NCBI GenBank assembly: GCA_016290175.1
Contig: JAEETD010000003.1
Location: 1-64,000, forward strand
Origin: Prevotella sp.
GTDB lineage: Bacteria > Bacteroidota > Bacteroidia > Bacteroidales > Bacteroidaceae
Length of the DNA stretch: 64,000 nucleotides
Reading direction: 5' to 3'
Part shown: positions 46,465 through 53,741 of the stretch, one piece after another
How the letters are laid out: each line of letters opens with the position of its first letter
Numbering within the stretch: position 1 is the stretch's first letter
The notes under the pieces: generated by a model
The model's database searches: none
The model's input: only the letters and a program-made list of their open reading frames with translations
Told to the model about the DNA's origin: nothing
Program-made: the position numbers and the translations under genes

Positions 46465-47874
46465 TTAGAAAGCGAGGCAGCCAAGAACATAGCCGTCCCA
46501 GCCCGTGTTGCGCGCGTTGAAGTACACGCTGGCATTTTCACCGCCCAAGGAGACATCCGCACTCCATGCATAGTCGTCACTTGGTGTACTCGACCAATAG
46601 TCGCCCGACGTCCATGTTGTACCAGTAGCGGCAATCTTATCCTTGAAGCCCTGGATGGTCATGTTGGTATTGGCACTACTTGCGTCGCCATCTATGCGAC
46701 ACCCTAAGAACATATTCTCCCAATCGGCCTTAGTGGGCAGGCGCCAAGTGCCGCCAGGAACTGCGGTAAGGCCTGAAACGTATGTCTTGGCATCGTTCAA
46801 GTCCTTTGACTCAGGAGAGCCGTTGAGCTGGATGGCAAGACCATTCGTGCAATCTGATAAACTACCCTTGTAGGCAACCATGGCCACGGCGGTCACGCCG
46901 CTGGGCAGGTTGTCCTTGTCGGCAACTGCGTATGCCTTTCCGTCGCTACCGACGATTTCGCCGACTGCTGCCGATGCCAGGGTATGGCCTGAAGCCTGCT
47001 TCGTCATCGTCACCGTGCTCTGGTAGAATTTTCCTGTTGAAAGGCTCAATGCGCCGGTATTCGTATAGATGTAGGCATTCGTCCCGTCGGATGCCTCGAT
47101 GGTGAATTCTGCCGTGGGGTTGAGTGTATATATCGTTGTCAGTGTCTTGGGCACCACGCACAGATAATATGTGCCCTTGCCAGCAGCATAGGCGCCACCG
47201 GAAATGACCTGTGTGCCGACTTTCAGGGTCACAGTCTTGGCTGCAAGCGGGGTCGAGCCGTTGGTAGTCAGGTTGAGCTCCCAAATGGCGGTCTTGCTCA
47301 CCATATTCACTGAGGTTGCGAGTGTTGCCTTGCCGCCGCCGATGTTCAGCGTCCCACTGCCCTCACGGCCGTCAAGATCGTTGTCGCCGATATAGGCGAG
47401 CGTGCCGTCCTGCGCAAGTCCCGGAGCCAGGAAACTGGCATCGGTGTTGGGTACGAAGGTGGTTCCGCTGACGACAGATTTCACCGCTGCTGCGGGATAT
47501 ACCAATACAACAGCCTCGCCGTCGGTGCCAGAGGCATCGATGCTACCCTCGATGACGGCAGAGCCGTCGGAATTGATTGTCGTCACCTTAACCTCATCCT
47601 TTTTGCCGTTGTGAATCATGGCAATCATCTCGCCACCCTTCCATGCAACCGTCAGTTTGCCTGCATCGCTGCCGGTACCCGGCTCGATAACCGTGCGGGT
47701 AGTGGCACTTACGCCGCTGATAGTGGCAGTGAAAGGTATTTTGCCCTGCTGCTGTGCAGGTTGCTCAAGCATGTTGTCGTCGCTGCTGCAGGCGGCCATC
47801 ACAAGGGCCAGCGCTGCCATGCTGAATAATCTGAATGTCTTCATTTTCTTCATTGCTTTTAATTGGTTCAACAT
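46465..47874 (-). CDS. Fimbrillin-like lipoprotein with C-terminal lectin-like (FISUMP/DUF1566-type) domain, 469 aa
   Basis: The lipobox is ALALVMAACSSDD; ATG 47874 or the internal Met at about residue 8 or 11 may start it. Residues 45-300 fit an Mfa/fimbrillin-like N-domain (IPFTATISG, TTRTVIEPG, LTVAWKGGEMIAMI, FYQSTVTMTK). Residues 340-469 have the C-type-lectin-like pattern WRLPTKADWENMFLG and GDYWSSTPSDDYAWSADV, ending LGCLAF. It is exported and probably surface exposed. It starts 5 nt after the small peptide gene and is divergent from a related gene at 48613. Confidence 0.82.
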   Translation of the reverse strand: MLNQLKAMKKMKTFRLFSMAALALVMAACSSDDNMLEQPAQQQGKIPFTATISGVSATTRTVIEPGTGSDAGKLTVAWKGGEMIAMIHNGKKDEVKVTTINSDGSAVIEGSIDASGTDGEAVVLVYPAAAVKSVVSGTTFVPNTDASFLAPGLAQDGTLAYIGDNDLDGREGSGTLNIGGGKATLATSVNMVSKTAIWELNLTTNGSTPLAAKTVTLKVGTQVISGGAYAAGKGTYYLCVVPKTLTTIYTLNPTAEFTIEASDGTNAYIYTNTGALSLSTGKFYQSTVTMTKQASGHTLASAAVGEIVGSDGKAYAVADKDNLPSGVTAVAMVAYKGSLSDCTNGLAIQLNGSPESKDLNDAKTYVSGLTAVPGGTWRLPTKADWENMFLGCRIDGDASSANTNMTIQGFKDKIAATGTTWTSGDYWSSTPSDDYAWSADVSLGGENASVYFNARNTGWDGYVLGCLAF

Positions 47875-47879
47875 GTTAA

Positions 47880-48017
47880 TTACGGAAGCGGACTACCGCC
47901 CGGAGCGAACGGGCTCAGCGGATCCATTCCCTCGCCACTGCCGGCCAGGATCTGCGGCTGTTGTTGCAACTCGAAAACCTCCATCGAAGGCTTCTCATAA
48001 AATCTCTTCTGTTTCAT
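47880..48017 (-). CDS. Small peptide A of the fimbrillin-associated family, 45 aa
   Basis: ATG at 48017-48015, TAA at 47882-47880. The peptide contains PSMEVFELQQQPQILAGS followed by a Gly/Pro-rich variable end. It has no signal peptide and no Cys. The peptide at 48454 has the same pattern (P-x-M-x-V-[FY]-E-L-x(3)-P-x-[IL]-L-A-G-S), also directly ahead of a fimbrillin-like lipoprotein. The matching motif, position and size show that both are real genes. L-A-G-S before a variable end resembles a leader/core boundary of a processed peptide, but no peptidase is encoded nearby. A translational-coupling peptide is another option. Confidence 0.75.
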   Translation of the reverse strand: MKQKRFYEKPSMEVFELQQQPQILAGSGEGMDPLSPFAPGGSPLP

Positions 48018-48090
48018 ACGCGTTAATGTTATAATTAGAAATATAATATTATGATAATACCATCAGTACAATATGGGCGAATATGGGTAT

Positions 48091-48275
48091 AAAAAAGCGC
48101 AGGCCCAGTCCATATTCTCAGCCAGGCCTACCACAGCCCCAAATCAACTATGGATTGAAGTCTGCGCACTAAAGCGCAGCTCCAATGTTGATTTGGTCTT
48201 GCTCTTAAAATCTCGTTCGAGGTGGTAGTTCGGCTGAGAAATTGAGCAATAAAAAGATCCGTGTTCATAGAACAC
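48091..48275 (-). ncRNA. Structured RNA, about 185 nt, leader or independent small RNA
   Basis: On the minus strand a TATCTTTG promoter (48287-48280) is followed by a small hairpin (CGTGTTC/GAACACG). A rod-like fold then spans 48240-48115: TTCTCAGCC/GGCTGAGAA (9 bp), CTACCAC/GTGGTAG (7), CCAAATCAAC/GTTGATTTGG (10), ATTGGAG/CTTCAAT (7 with a G-U) and CTGCGC/GCGCAG (6). The G-U pair would be A-C on the plus strand, which favours minus-strand transcription. Six T residues end it at 48096-48091. A rod with one large internal bubble (25 nt against 4 nt) recalls 6S RNA, but I cannot assign a family. It lies 74 nt upstream of peptide A and could instead be its 5' leader. Confidence 0.6.
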
Positions 48276-48279
48276 GCTG

Positions 48280-48287
48280 CAAAGATA
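48280..48287 (-). promoter_or_regulatory. -7 element TATCTTTG for the structured RNA / peptide A unit
   Basis: TATCTTTG on the minus strand, directly before the first hairpin of the structured RNA. No gene ends between it and peptide A. Confidence 0.65.
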
Positions 48288-48393
48288 CAAATAATTTTGG
48301 AATTACCGCACTTTTAAACTAAAAAAATGCATAAGGACTTTAACCATACCGTTAGCCAATAACATTGGTGCTTAAGAAATAATCATCGTTTTC

Positions 48394-48425
48394 TTTGTTT
48401 GTTTCTATTTATTTCACTATCTTTG
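48394..48425 (+). promoter_or_regulatory. Promoter for peptide B and its lipoprotein
   Basis: TTTG at 48394-48397, a 20-nt spacer and TATCTTTG at 48418-48425 give a consensus promoter 28 nt before the peptide B ATG. Confidence 0.8.
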
Positions 48426-48453
48426 TACCCGAAAATGAATAACAACCATAAAT

Positions 48454-48594
48454 ATGAAGAAAGTTATTAATCAGAAACGTACGTACGTGAGGCCTGCGAT
48501 GCAGGTGTACGAACTGAGCCAGAAGCCCAGCCTGCTGGCCGGCAGTTTCAAGGGTAATCGTGACATTCCTTATGGACCCCCCATAGGTTATTAA
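48454..48594 (+). CDS. Small peptide B of the fimbrillin-associated family, 46 aa
   Basis: ATG 48454, TAA 48592-48594. A basic N-terminus (K/R-rich, about 13 residues) is followed by PAMQVYELSQKPSLLAGS and a variable end rich in Gly, Pro and Asp that finishes IGY. It shares the core motif with peptide A, and its gene starts 28 nt after a consensus promoter. It ends 18 nt before the lipoprotein gene at 48613, so it is the first gene of that unit. It has no signal peptide. Function unknown; see peptide A for the options. Confidence 0.78.
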   Translation: MKKVINQKRTYVRPAMQVYELSQKPSLLAGSFKGNRDIPYGPPIGY

Positions 48595-48612
48595 AGAAGG
48601 GAGAAATGCATT

Positions 48613-50241
48613 ATGAAGAAGTATTTTAGAAACATCCGCACTCTTGCCGCCCTAGTTTTGGCAGCATCCGCATTCGTAGCCTGCTCAAACGACGACGGCA
48701 GCATCGAGCAGCAGCCCGTTGTCGATGCCGAGCAAGTATACACCCTTACCATCAACGCCACAAAAGGCGACGATGCCACCACCCGTGCGCTCAAGTTGGA
48801 GACCAATGGTGCCCTTACGGCATATTGGGAGAATGGCGATCAAGTGTACGTGATGAAAGAGAATAGCTTAGGATCTGTTGGAACGCTGACAGCGTCTAAT
48901 GCTAATGGGGCTACAGCAACATTCTCCGGTAAGATCAATAGTACAGTGAAGCCAAATGACGTGCTGACCCTGTATTATCACTTCCAGATTTTCAGCTCTT
49001 ATAAAGGGCAAACGGGTACGCTTGCCAGTGCATCGGAGTTTGACATTGCCACAGCCACCGTCACCGTTGCAGACATTAATAATGGTAACATCACCATCAA
49101 GGAGACTGAAGGCGCCAGCTTCGCAACCCAGACGGCTATGATCAAGTTAACGCTCATCGAAGGGAACCAAAAGTTCAATGCCACCTCACTGAAAGTGTCG
49201 GTAGATGGTGAGGAAATCTTCACGTTCAGTCCGTCAGCAGCCACCTATACAGCCAATGGCAACGGAATCCTCTATTTCGCCCTGCCAAGTGCTGATGCTA
49301 TGACTGTAACTCTGAGTAAGACGAAAGAGGCACTTGCAGCGGCTCCGGTTACTTTTACCGTCTCAAACGGGTCTAAAACCTATACTGTCACAAAGCAAGG
49401 CTATATCTTTGCTGCCGGCAAATACTACACATCGACCCTCGCAACTTTTCGCGATGGTGCACTTTCTGGCATGTTCTCAGTTGGCAGTAGCAATAAGGTT
49501 CGTTTTTCAAAGGGCAATCTGCAGTATCAGGCATCGACCAACACTTGGCGCTTTGCTGAGCACCAATATGACTATATCGGCTCTGCCAATAGCAACATTT
49601 CCGCAACCAATTCCGGCTGGATAGACCTCTTCGCTTGGGGAACCAGTGGCTACAACCATGGTGCAACAAATTATCAACCGTGGAGCATAGCTTCATCAGG
49701 TTATGATGCTTACGGAGATGCAAATAATAATCTTTATAACGGAAATGGCAAGGCTGATTGGGGCTACAACGCCATCTCAAACGGCGGCAACACCGAGAAT
49801 TCCGGCTGGCGTACACTGACAAGTGACGAATGGAAGTACCTCTTCACATATCACACACACAAAAAGGCTGTCATCAATACTGGTAGTGAAAGCATAAAGG
49901 GCATGATTCTGTTCCCCGACAACTATTCGGGCGGAACACCAGAAGGCGTGATATTTGACCAAGGAAGTGACTTTAGCACTTCATGTACCTTAGCGGGCTG
50001 GACTGCCTTAGAGGCCGCTGGTTGCGTATTCCTTCCTGCCGCTGGCTATCGTGCGATTTATAACAATGGTCCTGCACTTGAAAAAATAGGTCTTTGGGGA
50101 TCCTACTGGTCTTCTTCATGTGGAAATTCAAACTCTAAATACAACGCTAAATACATTTACTTCTATGATTCACAAACACAATATGATCAGAAGCTCGTCA
50201 GTCGTTCCACCGGACTCTCTGTCCGTCTGGTAACGGAGTAA
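48613..50241 (+). CDS. Fimbrillin-like lipoprotein with C-terminal lectin-like domain, 542 aa
   Basis: The lipobox is AASAFVACSNDDG. Residues 35-280 fit a Mfa-like/fimbrillin domain (TTRALKLETNGALTAYWENG, YIFAAGKYYTSTL). From about residue 290 a second domain starts FSVGSSNKVRFSKGNLQYQ and runs through WRFAEHQYDYIG, WRTLTSDEWKYLF and LPAAGYR, to GSYWSSSCGNS and a final TGLSVRLV. This is the FISUMP/DUF1566-type C-type-lectin-like layout seen in many surface proteins and in some retroelement-diversified proteins. No reverse transcriptase is encoded here. Its last codons lie in a 21-bp direct repeat shared with the convergent HAD gene. Confidence 0.84.
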   Translation: MKKYFRNIRTLAALVLAASAFVACSNDDGSIEQQPVVDAEQVYTLTINATKGDDATTRALKLETNGALTAYWENGDQVYVMKENSLGSVGTLTASNANGATATFSGKINSTVKPNDVLTLYYHFQIFSSYKGQTGTLASASEFDIATATVTVADINNGNITIKETEGASFATQTAMIKLTLIEGNQKFNATSLKVSVDGEEIFTFSPSAATYTANGNGILYFALPSADAMTVTLSKTKEALAAAPVTFTVSNGSKTYTVTKQGYIFAAGKYYTSTLATFRDGALSGMFSVGSSNKVRFSKGNLQYQASTNTWRFAEHQYDYIGSANSNISATNSGWIDLFAWGTSGYNHGATNYQPWSIASSGYDAYGDANNNLYNGNGKADWGYNAISNGGNTENSGWRTLTSDEWKYLFTYHTHKKAVINTGSESIKGMILFPDNYSGGTPEGVIFDQGSDFSTSCTLAGWTALEAAGCVFLPAAGYRAIYNNGPALEKIGLWGSYWSSSCGNSNSKYNAKYIYFYDSQTQYDQKLVSRSTGLSVRLVTE

Positions 50242-50276
50242 TTTTCAATACTCTCGGAGTAATTTTCAATACTCTC
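50235..50276. repeat. Tandem 21-bp direct repeat at convergent gene ends
   Basis: Two identical 21-bp copies (50235-50255 and 50256-50276), each starting GGAGTAATTTTC, are followed by a partial third. The first contains the TAA of the plus-strand lipoprotein gene. The second contains the TGA of the minus-strand HAD gene. Confidence 0.8.
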
Positions 50277-50910
50277 GGACTAATTGACTTTGTGACATCA
50301 GCAGATCTTCTAATGCGGCAGTCCAATCCTCGTTGTTGGGAGGACAGAGGGTCAACATGCCCATCTCCTCGGCAGTCTTGACGTTGCGAGGACCATCGTC
50401 GATGAAGATGGTTTCCTCGGGCAGTGCCTGCTGACCTTTCAGCATTATCTCGAAGATCTCTCGCTTGGGTTTCATCACCTTGCACTCGTAGCTCAGATAC
50501 ATGGCGTCGAAGAAATAGCTGATAGGATGCCCCTCACCGTCAAAATCCTTGTCGGCCCATTGTATCATGAAAGGGTTCGTGTTTGATAGGAGGCAAACCT
50601 TATACCCTCTGGCTCTGAGGCTGAGGATGGCCTCGAGGTTGCGCTTGGGCACATAGTCCACATAACCGTGCCAGGCCGTATAGCACTCGTCCATCGTCAG
50701 CTCCCTGCCCACGAGGACGCTAAGTTCCCTGCGGAAGACCTCTGCGGTAATCCGCCCAGACTCCAAGTCACCGAAGATACCCTTCTGCTCGAAGGCATCC
50801 AACTGTTGCCGCGCATCCTTCAGTCCGATTTTCTCGAACTGCCTCACGGCCTGCTCGTAACTCAACGCCAGCACAACGCCTCCCAAGTCAAATGCAATAT
50901 TCTTAATCAT
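50266..50910 (-). CDS. HAD-family hydrolase (subfamily IA, YihX-like)
   Basis: From ATG 50910 the protein begins MIKNIAFDLGGVVLALSYEQ with the DxG(G)V HAD motif I. Motif II is VCLLSNTNP, motif III Lys is in CKVMKPKREIFEIML and motif IV is IFIDDGPRNVKTAEEMGM. Residue spacing fits alpha-D-glucose-1-phosphate phosphatase YihX and similar sugar-phosphate phosphatases; the substrate is not certain. The open frame extends to 50937, but that Met lies upstream of the -7 element (50919-50926), so 50910 is the start. The message would be nearly leaderless. Confidence 0.88.
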   Translation of the reverse strand: MIKNIAFDLGGVVLALSYEQAVRQFEKIGLKDARQQLDAFEQKGIFGDLESGRITAEVFRRELSVLVGRELTMDECYTAWHGYVDYVPKRNLEAILSLRARGYKVCLLSNTNPFMIQWADKDFDGEGHPISYFFDAMYLSYECKVMKPKREIFEIMLKGQQALPEETIFIDDGPRNVKTAEEMGMLTLCPPNNEDWTAALEDLLMSQSQLVREY

Positions 50911-50918
50911 ATCTGTTG

Positions 50919-50926
50919 CAAAGATA
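50919..50926 (-). promoter_or_regulatory. -7 element TATCTTTG for the HAD gene
   Basis: TATCTTTG on the minus strand, ending 8 bases before the ATG at 50910; it rules out the longer start. Confidence 0.65.
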
Positions 50927-51069
50927 GTGTAAATCAATCAAAAAACCAAATTTTGGAGCAACGAATGCAAAAAAAGATACTGTGCGGGCATAATCTGCAC
51001 ATTCGTTTCATTTTGTTTGATTTATGTTTCAAATGCCTTTAGGGTATTGCGGGGATGGGGTTTTTTCCT

Positions 51070-51077
51070 TAACTTTG
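51070..51077 (+). promoter_or_regulatory. -7 element TAACTTTG for the esterase gene
   Basis: TAACTTTG lies 22 nt before the esterase ATG at 51100 and after a run of T residues. No -33 TTTG is seen at the usual distance. Confidence 0.55.
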
Positions 51078-51099
51078 CAGCAAAATCATAAACAACAAG

Positions 51100-52869
51100 A
51101 TGAAAAAGACTATTATTCTGTCACTCCTCCTGCTGGTGGGAGGACTGCTGCCGGCCATGGCAGACAACGTCACAGTTAATGGCACCAGCCGCTCGTATAA
51201 TGTCATTGTACCTAAGAACCTTGGTGAGAACCGTCCGTTGCTCATCTTCTGTCACGGCTACAATCAGGATGCCAACTGGATGCAGAACAGCGAGTTTAAG
51301 AATGAAAAGGTCAGTATGGAAGCTGTTTGCGATACTGCCAAGTTCGTTTGTGTCTTCCCAAACGGTATTGACAAATCCTGGGACACCTCTGGCGATCGCG
51401 ACATCAACTTCATCAAGGCCATTATCGAAAAGATGGTGACGCAGCATAAGATAGACCGAAACCGCGTTTATCTCGGTGGTTTCTCGATGGGTGGTATGCT
51501 GACCTATCACGCGATGAACAGGATTTCCGATCTCATTGCTGCTTTCTGTCCTGTCAGCGGTTATCCCATGGGTGGCGCAACGGCTGGCAGCAATGTGCGT
51601 CCGATACCCATCCTGCATATTCATGGAACGAGTGATGACGTCTGTGCCTTCAGCGGAGCACAGCCGGCTCTGAACGTGTGGATCAGGCATAACGGCTGTC
51701 CTACAACGGCCAAGGTAAAGAGCAATTACAACGGATTTAATGGGGCCAAGATGCATACATGGGGACCTGGTAACGACGGTGTCGAAGTGAAATTGCTGGA
51801 ATTGCCGAATAAAGGTCATTGGATCTGCAAGGAGACTCAGGTCTACACAGGCAAGGAGATATGGAACTTCTGCAAGAACTTCTCGCTGAACAAGACTTCG
51901 CCCAACGTCAGCATTACCTCGCCAAAGACCGGTGCCAGATACGTCAGCTTTGCACCTGCCGGACAGACGGCATTCCCTGATTTCACCATTACTGCTACGG
52001 CTGACGATTCGAACGGCACCATTGAGAAAGTGGAGTTCTATGACGGTACGACGCTGCTCGCCACTTGTACTGCCAAACCCTATCAGGCTACGTTGACTGA
52101 TGCCAAGGTAGGAACACATACGTTGAAGGCCGTCGCCACTGATAATGACGGTGAGAAGAGTACGGCTTCTGTTGAGGTGACACTGCAGGCGCCGACTTCG
52201 CTCTCACTCTCCTCGGCATTCACGGAGGGTGGCGCACTGCCAGCAGGCTGGACTACCTACGACAGCGATGAACGTCGTACGGGCTATAGCAACGGCTATT
52301 CGCAGGGTTGTCGCGTGTTGCAGTTTACCGGTTCTCCACGAGGATTCAACTATGGACTCTATATCCGTAATAAAAACGGAAATGCTCATCAGGGCTGGGC
52401 GAAGTACGGACTCAGCGACGGTGGCACCACGCTCAGCCTGGCTCCCGGTCACTATACGCTGAAATACAAGATCTGCAACTGGAACATGGCAAACTACGGG
52501 GCTGTGGAAGTCAGCATGGAGAAACGTGCCGACAATGCCAGCATCGCCAGTCAGACCTATATGCCGGACATTAACATCGGTAATGTGGCATCCAATAGTT
52601 TCGGCAATCCGGATCAGCAAAGTCTTGAATTTGATATCACCGAGCAGGGTGATTATGTCATCGCCATCTATTCGGCTGCATCAGGATGGAGTGACTGTAT
52701 CATTGGTCAGCTCAGCCTGGCTGCCGACAGCTATTCTCCTACGGCTATTAAGACGATAGATGATTTCCAGCCTGAGACGGGACCTGTGTATGACCTTCAG
52801 GGACGCAAGGTCTCTGTGCTCCGGAAAGGAATCTATATCCAGAACGGCAGGAAGGTCCTGATGAAATAA
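51100..52869 (+). CDS. Secreted CE1/PHB-depolymerase-type esterase with Ig-like and binding domains, 589 aa
   Basis: A signal peptide ends PAMADN. The esterase domain (about residues 22-270) has LLIFCHGYNQDANWM, the Ser elbow YLGGFSMGGMLTYHAM, the Asp in HIHGTSDDVCAF and the His in LPNKGHWICK. It fits the CE1 feruloyl/acetyl-xylan esterase and PHB depolymerase group. A Big_7-type Ig domain (about 275-365, IEKVEFYDGTTLLATCTAKP) and a C-terminal jelly-roll-like domain (about 370-545) follow. The tail is VYDLQGRKVSVLRKGIYIQ. It probably removes ester substituents from plant xylan outside the cell and so would complement the GH10 xylanase in this window. Confidence 0.87.
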   Translation: MKKTIILSLLLLVGGLLPAMADNVTVNGTSRSYNVIVPKNLGENRPLLIFCHGYNQDANWMQNSEFKNEKVSMEAVCDTAKFVCVFPNGIDKSWDTSGDRDINFIKAIIEKMVTQHKIDRNRVYLGGFSMGGMLTYHAMNRISDLIAAFCPVSGYPMGGATAGSNVRPIPILHIHGTSDDVCAFSGAQPALNVWIRHNGCPTTAKVKSNYNGFNGAKMHTWGPGNDGVEVKLLELPNKGHWICKETQVYTGKEIWNFCKNFSLNKTSPNVSITSPKTGARYVSFAPAGQTAFPDFTITATADDSNGTIEKVEFYDGTTLLATCTAKPYQATLTDAKVGTHTLKAVATDNDGEKSTASVEVTLQAPTSLSLSSAFTEGGALPAGWTTYDSDERRTGYSNGYSQGCRVLQFTGSPRGFNYGLYIRNKNGNAHQGWAKYGLSDGGTTLSLAPGHYTLKYKICNWNMANYGAVEVSMEKRADNASIASQTYMPDINIGNVASNSFGNPDQQSLEFDITEQGDYVIAIYSAASGWSDCIIGQLSLAADSYSPTAIKTIDDFQPETGPVYDLQGRKVSVLRKGIYIQNGRKVLMK

Positions 52870-52873
52870 AACG

Positions 52874-52908
52874 AAGAGGATGCCTCAGTGAGACATCCTC
52901 TTTTCTTT
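52874..52908. terminator. Terminator between esterase gene and tRNA
   Basis: GAGGATG and CATCCTC form a 7-bp stem, with A-rich sequence on the left and TTTTCTTT on the right, so it can serve both the esterase gene and the convergent tRNA. Confidence 0.82.
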
Positions 52909-52911
52909 CTG

Positions 52912-52986
52912 TAGGGACACCCGGGCTCGAACCGGGGACCTCTGCAATGTGACTGCAGCGCTCTAAACCAACTGGGCTATGCCCCT
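52912..52986 (-). tRNA. tRNA-Val (anticodon CAC)
   Basis: 75 nt on the minus strand fold as a cloverleaf. The acceptor stem is AGGGGCA/TGTCCCT with one G-U. The D arm contains AGTTGGTTTA. The anticodon stem CTGCA/TGCAG carries the loop GTCACAT, and the T arm is CCCGG-TTCGAGC-CCGGG. The anticodon in the loop is CAC (Val, reads GTG). The CCA end is not encoded. Confidence 0.88.
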
Positions 52987-53007
52987 ATCATTTCTGTTTA
53001 GCGGGTG

Positions 53008-53015
53008 CAAAGGTA
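53008..53015 (-). promoter_or_regulatory. -7 element TACCTTTG for tRNA-Val
   Basis: TACCTTTG on the minus strand, 22 nt upstream of the mature 5' end of the tRNA. Confidence 0.6.
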
Positions 53016-53032
53016 AGCAATTATTTTGATTT

Positions 53033-53060
53033 AGTTCATAGTTCATAGTTCAAAGTTCAT
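53033..53060. repeat. Heptamer array, AGTTCAT type
   Basis: Four 7-nt units (AGTTCAT, AGTTCAT, AGTTCAA, AGTTCAT) lie between the tRNA promoter and the terminator of the next minus-strand gene. Confidence 0.75.
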
Positions 53061-53078
53061 GGTTTTTAGAAAATTTAA

Positions 53079-53107
53079 CGGCCGCTACAGGGATCCTGAA
53101 GCGGCCG
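53079..53107 (-). terminator. Hairpin after the small exported protein gene
   Basis: CGGCCGCT and AGCGGCCG form a perfect 8-bp G/C stem 23 nt beyond the stop codon on the minus strand. The T-tract is weak. Confidence 0.65.
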
Positions 53108-53129
53108 GTAAACAATCTTTTTTACCTTT

Positions 53130-53489
53130 TTAGTGAATGAAGCGGTTCTGAAGTGTGGCTCCCAGCAGCTGCATGTATGTATTGAACTGCTTGTCGTTGA
53201 GCACGTTGCGCATCTGCTTGGCATCCTTTCTGATGGCCTGCTGAATCAGGGCGTGGCGCTGGAACCGTCTTGCTGTAGAAGCCGAGATGAGCTCGTCGTT
53301 GAAATTGTCGCTGATGACTTTCACTGCGTCCATCTGGTTGTCTGTGAGGTCGAGTGTTACTGCCAGTCTGCGAAGATCGAAGGTGAGACCTGCTTCTTCA
53401 ACATTTTTTACTGCGCTGTGACTGTTTGTCTCTGCAAAACTGACGGCCATCATCATTGTGGCAACTACTGTTAAAATAATCTTCTTCAT
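53130..53489 (-). CDS. Small exported helical protein, 119 aa
   Basis: A signal peptide (MKKIILTVVATMMMAVSFAE) is followed by about 98 residues of charged helices. The block LTDNQMDAVKVISDNFNDEL and the later MRNVLNDKQFNTYMQLL recall the LTxxQ repeats of the CpxP/Spy periplasmic chaperone fold, but the match is weak. It is conserved-looking in composition and has a defined terminator. Its upstream region contains three copies of a GTTATCCTGTT repeat. Function unknown; an envelope-stress chaperone is a guess. Confidence 0.65.
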   Translation of the reverse strand: MKKIILTVVATMMMAVSFAETNSHSAVKNVEEAGLTFDLRRLAVTLDLTDNQMDAVKVISDNFNDELISASTARRFQRHALIQQAIRKDAKQMRNVLNDKQFNTYMQLLGATLQNRFIH

Positions 53490-53514
53490 AATTTAATCCT
53501 TTCTTTTTTTATTC

Positions 53515-53553
53515 GTTATCCTGTTATTTTGTTATCCTGTTTGTTATCCTGTT
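53515..53553. repeat. Three copies of GTTATCCTGTT in a gene upstream region
   Basis: Copies start at 53515, 53531 and 53543. They lie 26-64 bp upstream of the minus-strand ATG at 53489 and might be a regulator site or a simple repeat. The remaining 53560-53690 is A/T-rich with an ACGCGTGCGCGT run and no gene. Confidence 0.6.
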
Positions 53554-53690
53554 TCTGACTCTTTGACGCACCAAAAACGAAAAGGTTTAAAAGAAATCGA
53601 AAAATTTTTTTTCTGAGGCAAAAAAAGTTTGTTTTTGCCCTATAACTATAATTATTCTTAACGCGTGCGCGTATATTCATATTAATTTTG

Positions 53691-53698
53691 TACCTTTG
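53691..53698 (+). promoter_or_regulatory. -7 element TACCTTTG for glyS
   Basis: TACCTTTG lies 43 nt before the ATG. The leader between them is purine-rich with AAAAAGTA repeats. Confidence 0.65.
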
Positions 53699-53741
53699 CA
53701 CGCAAAATTTGAAAAAGTAAAAAAGTAAAAAAGGAAAAGAT

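Noticed and set aside
48091..48275. tmRNA, RNase P RNA or SRP RNA
   Set aside because: No tRNA-like ends or tag ORF, no RNase P conserved blocks and no SRP tetraloop domain are seen.
46465..50241. Insertion sequence or phage region
   Set aside because: No transposase, integrase or terminal inverted repeats flank the genes; the hairpins are internal and differ from one another.
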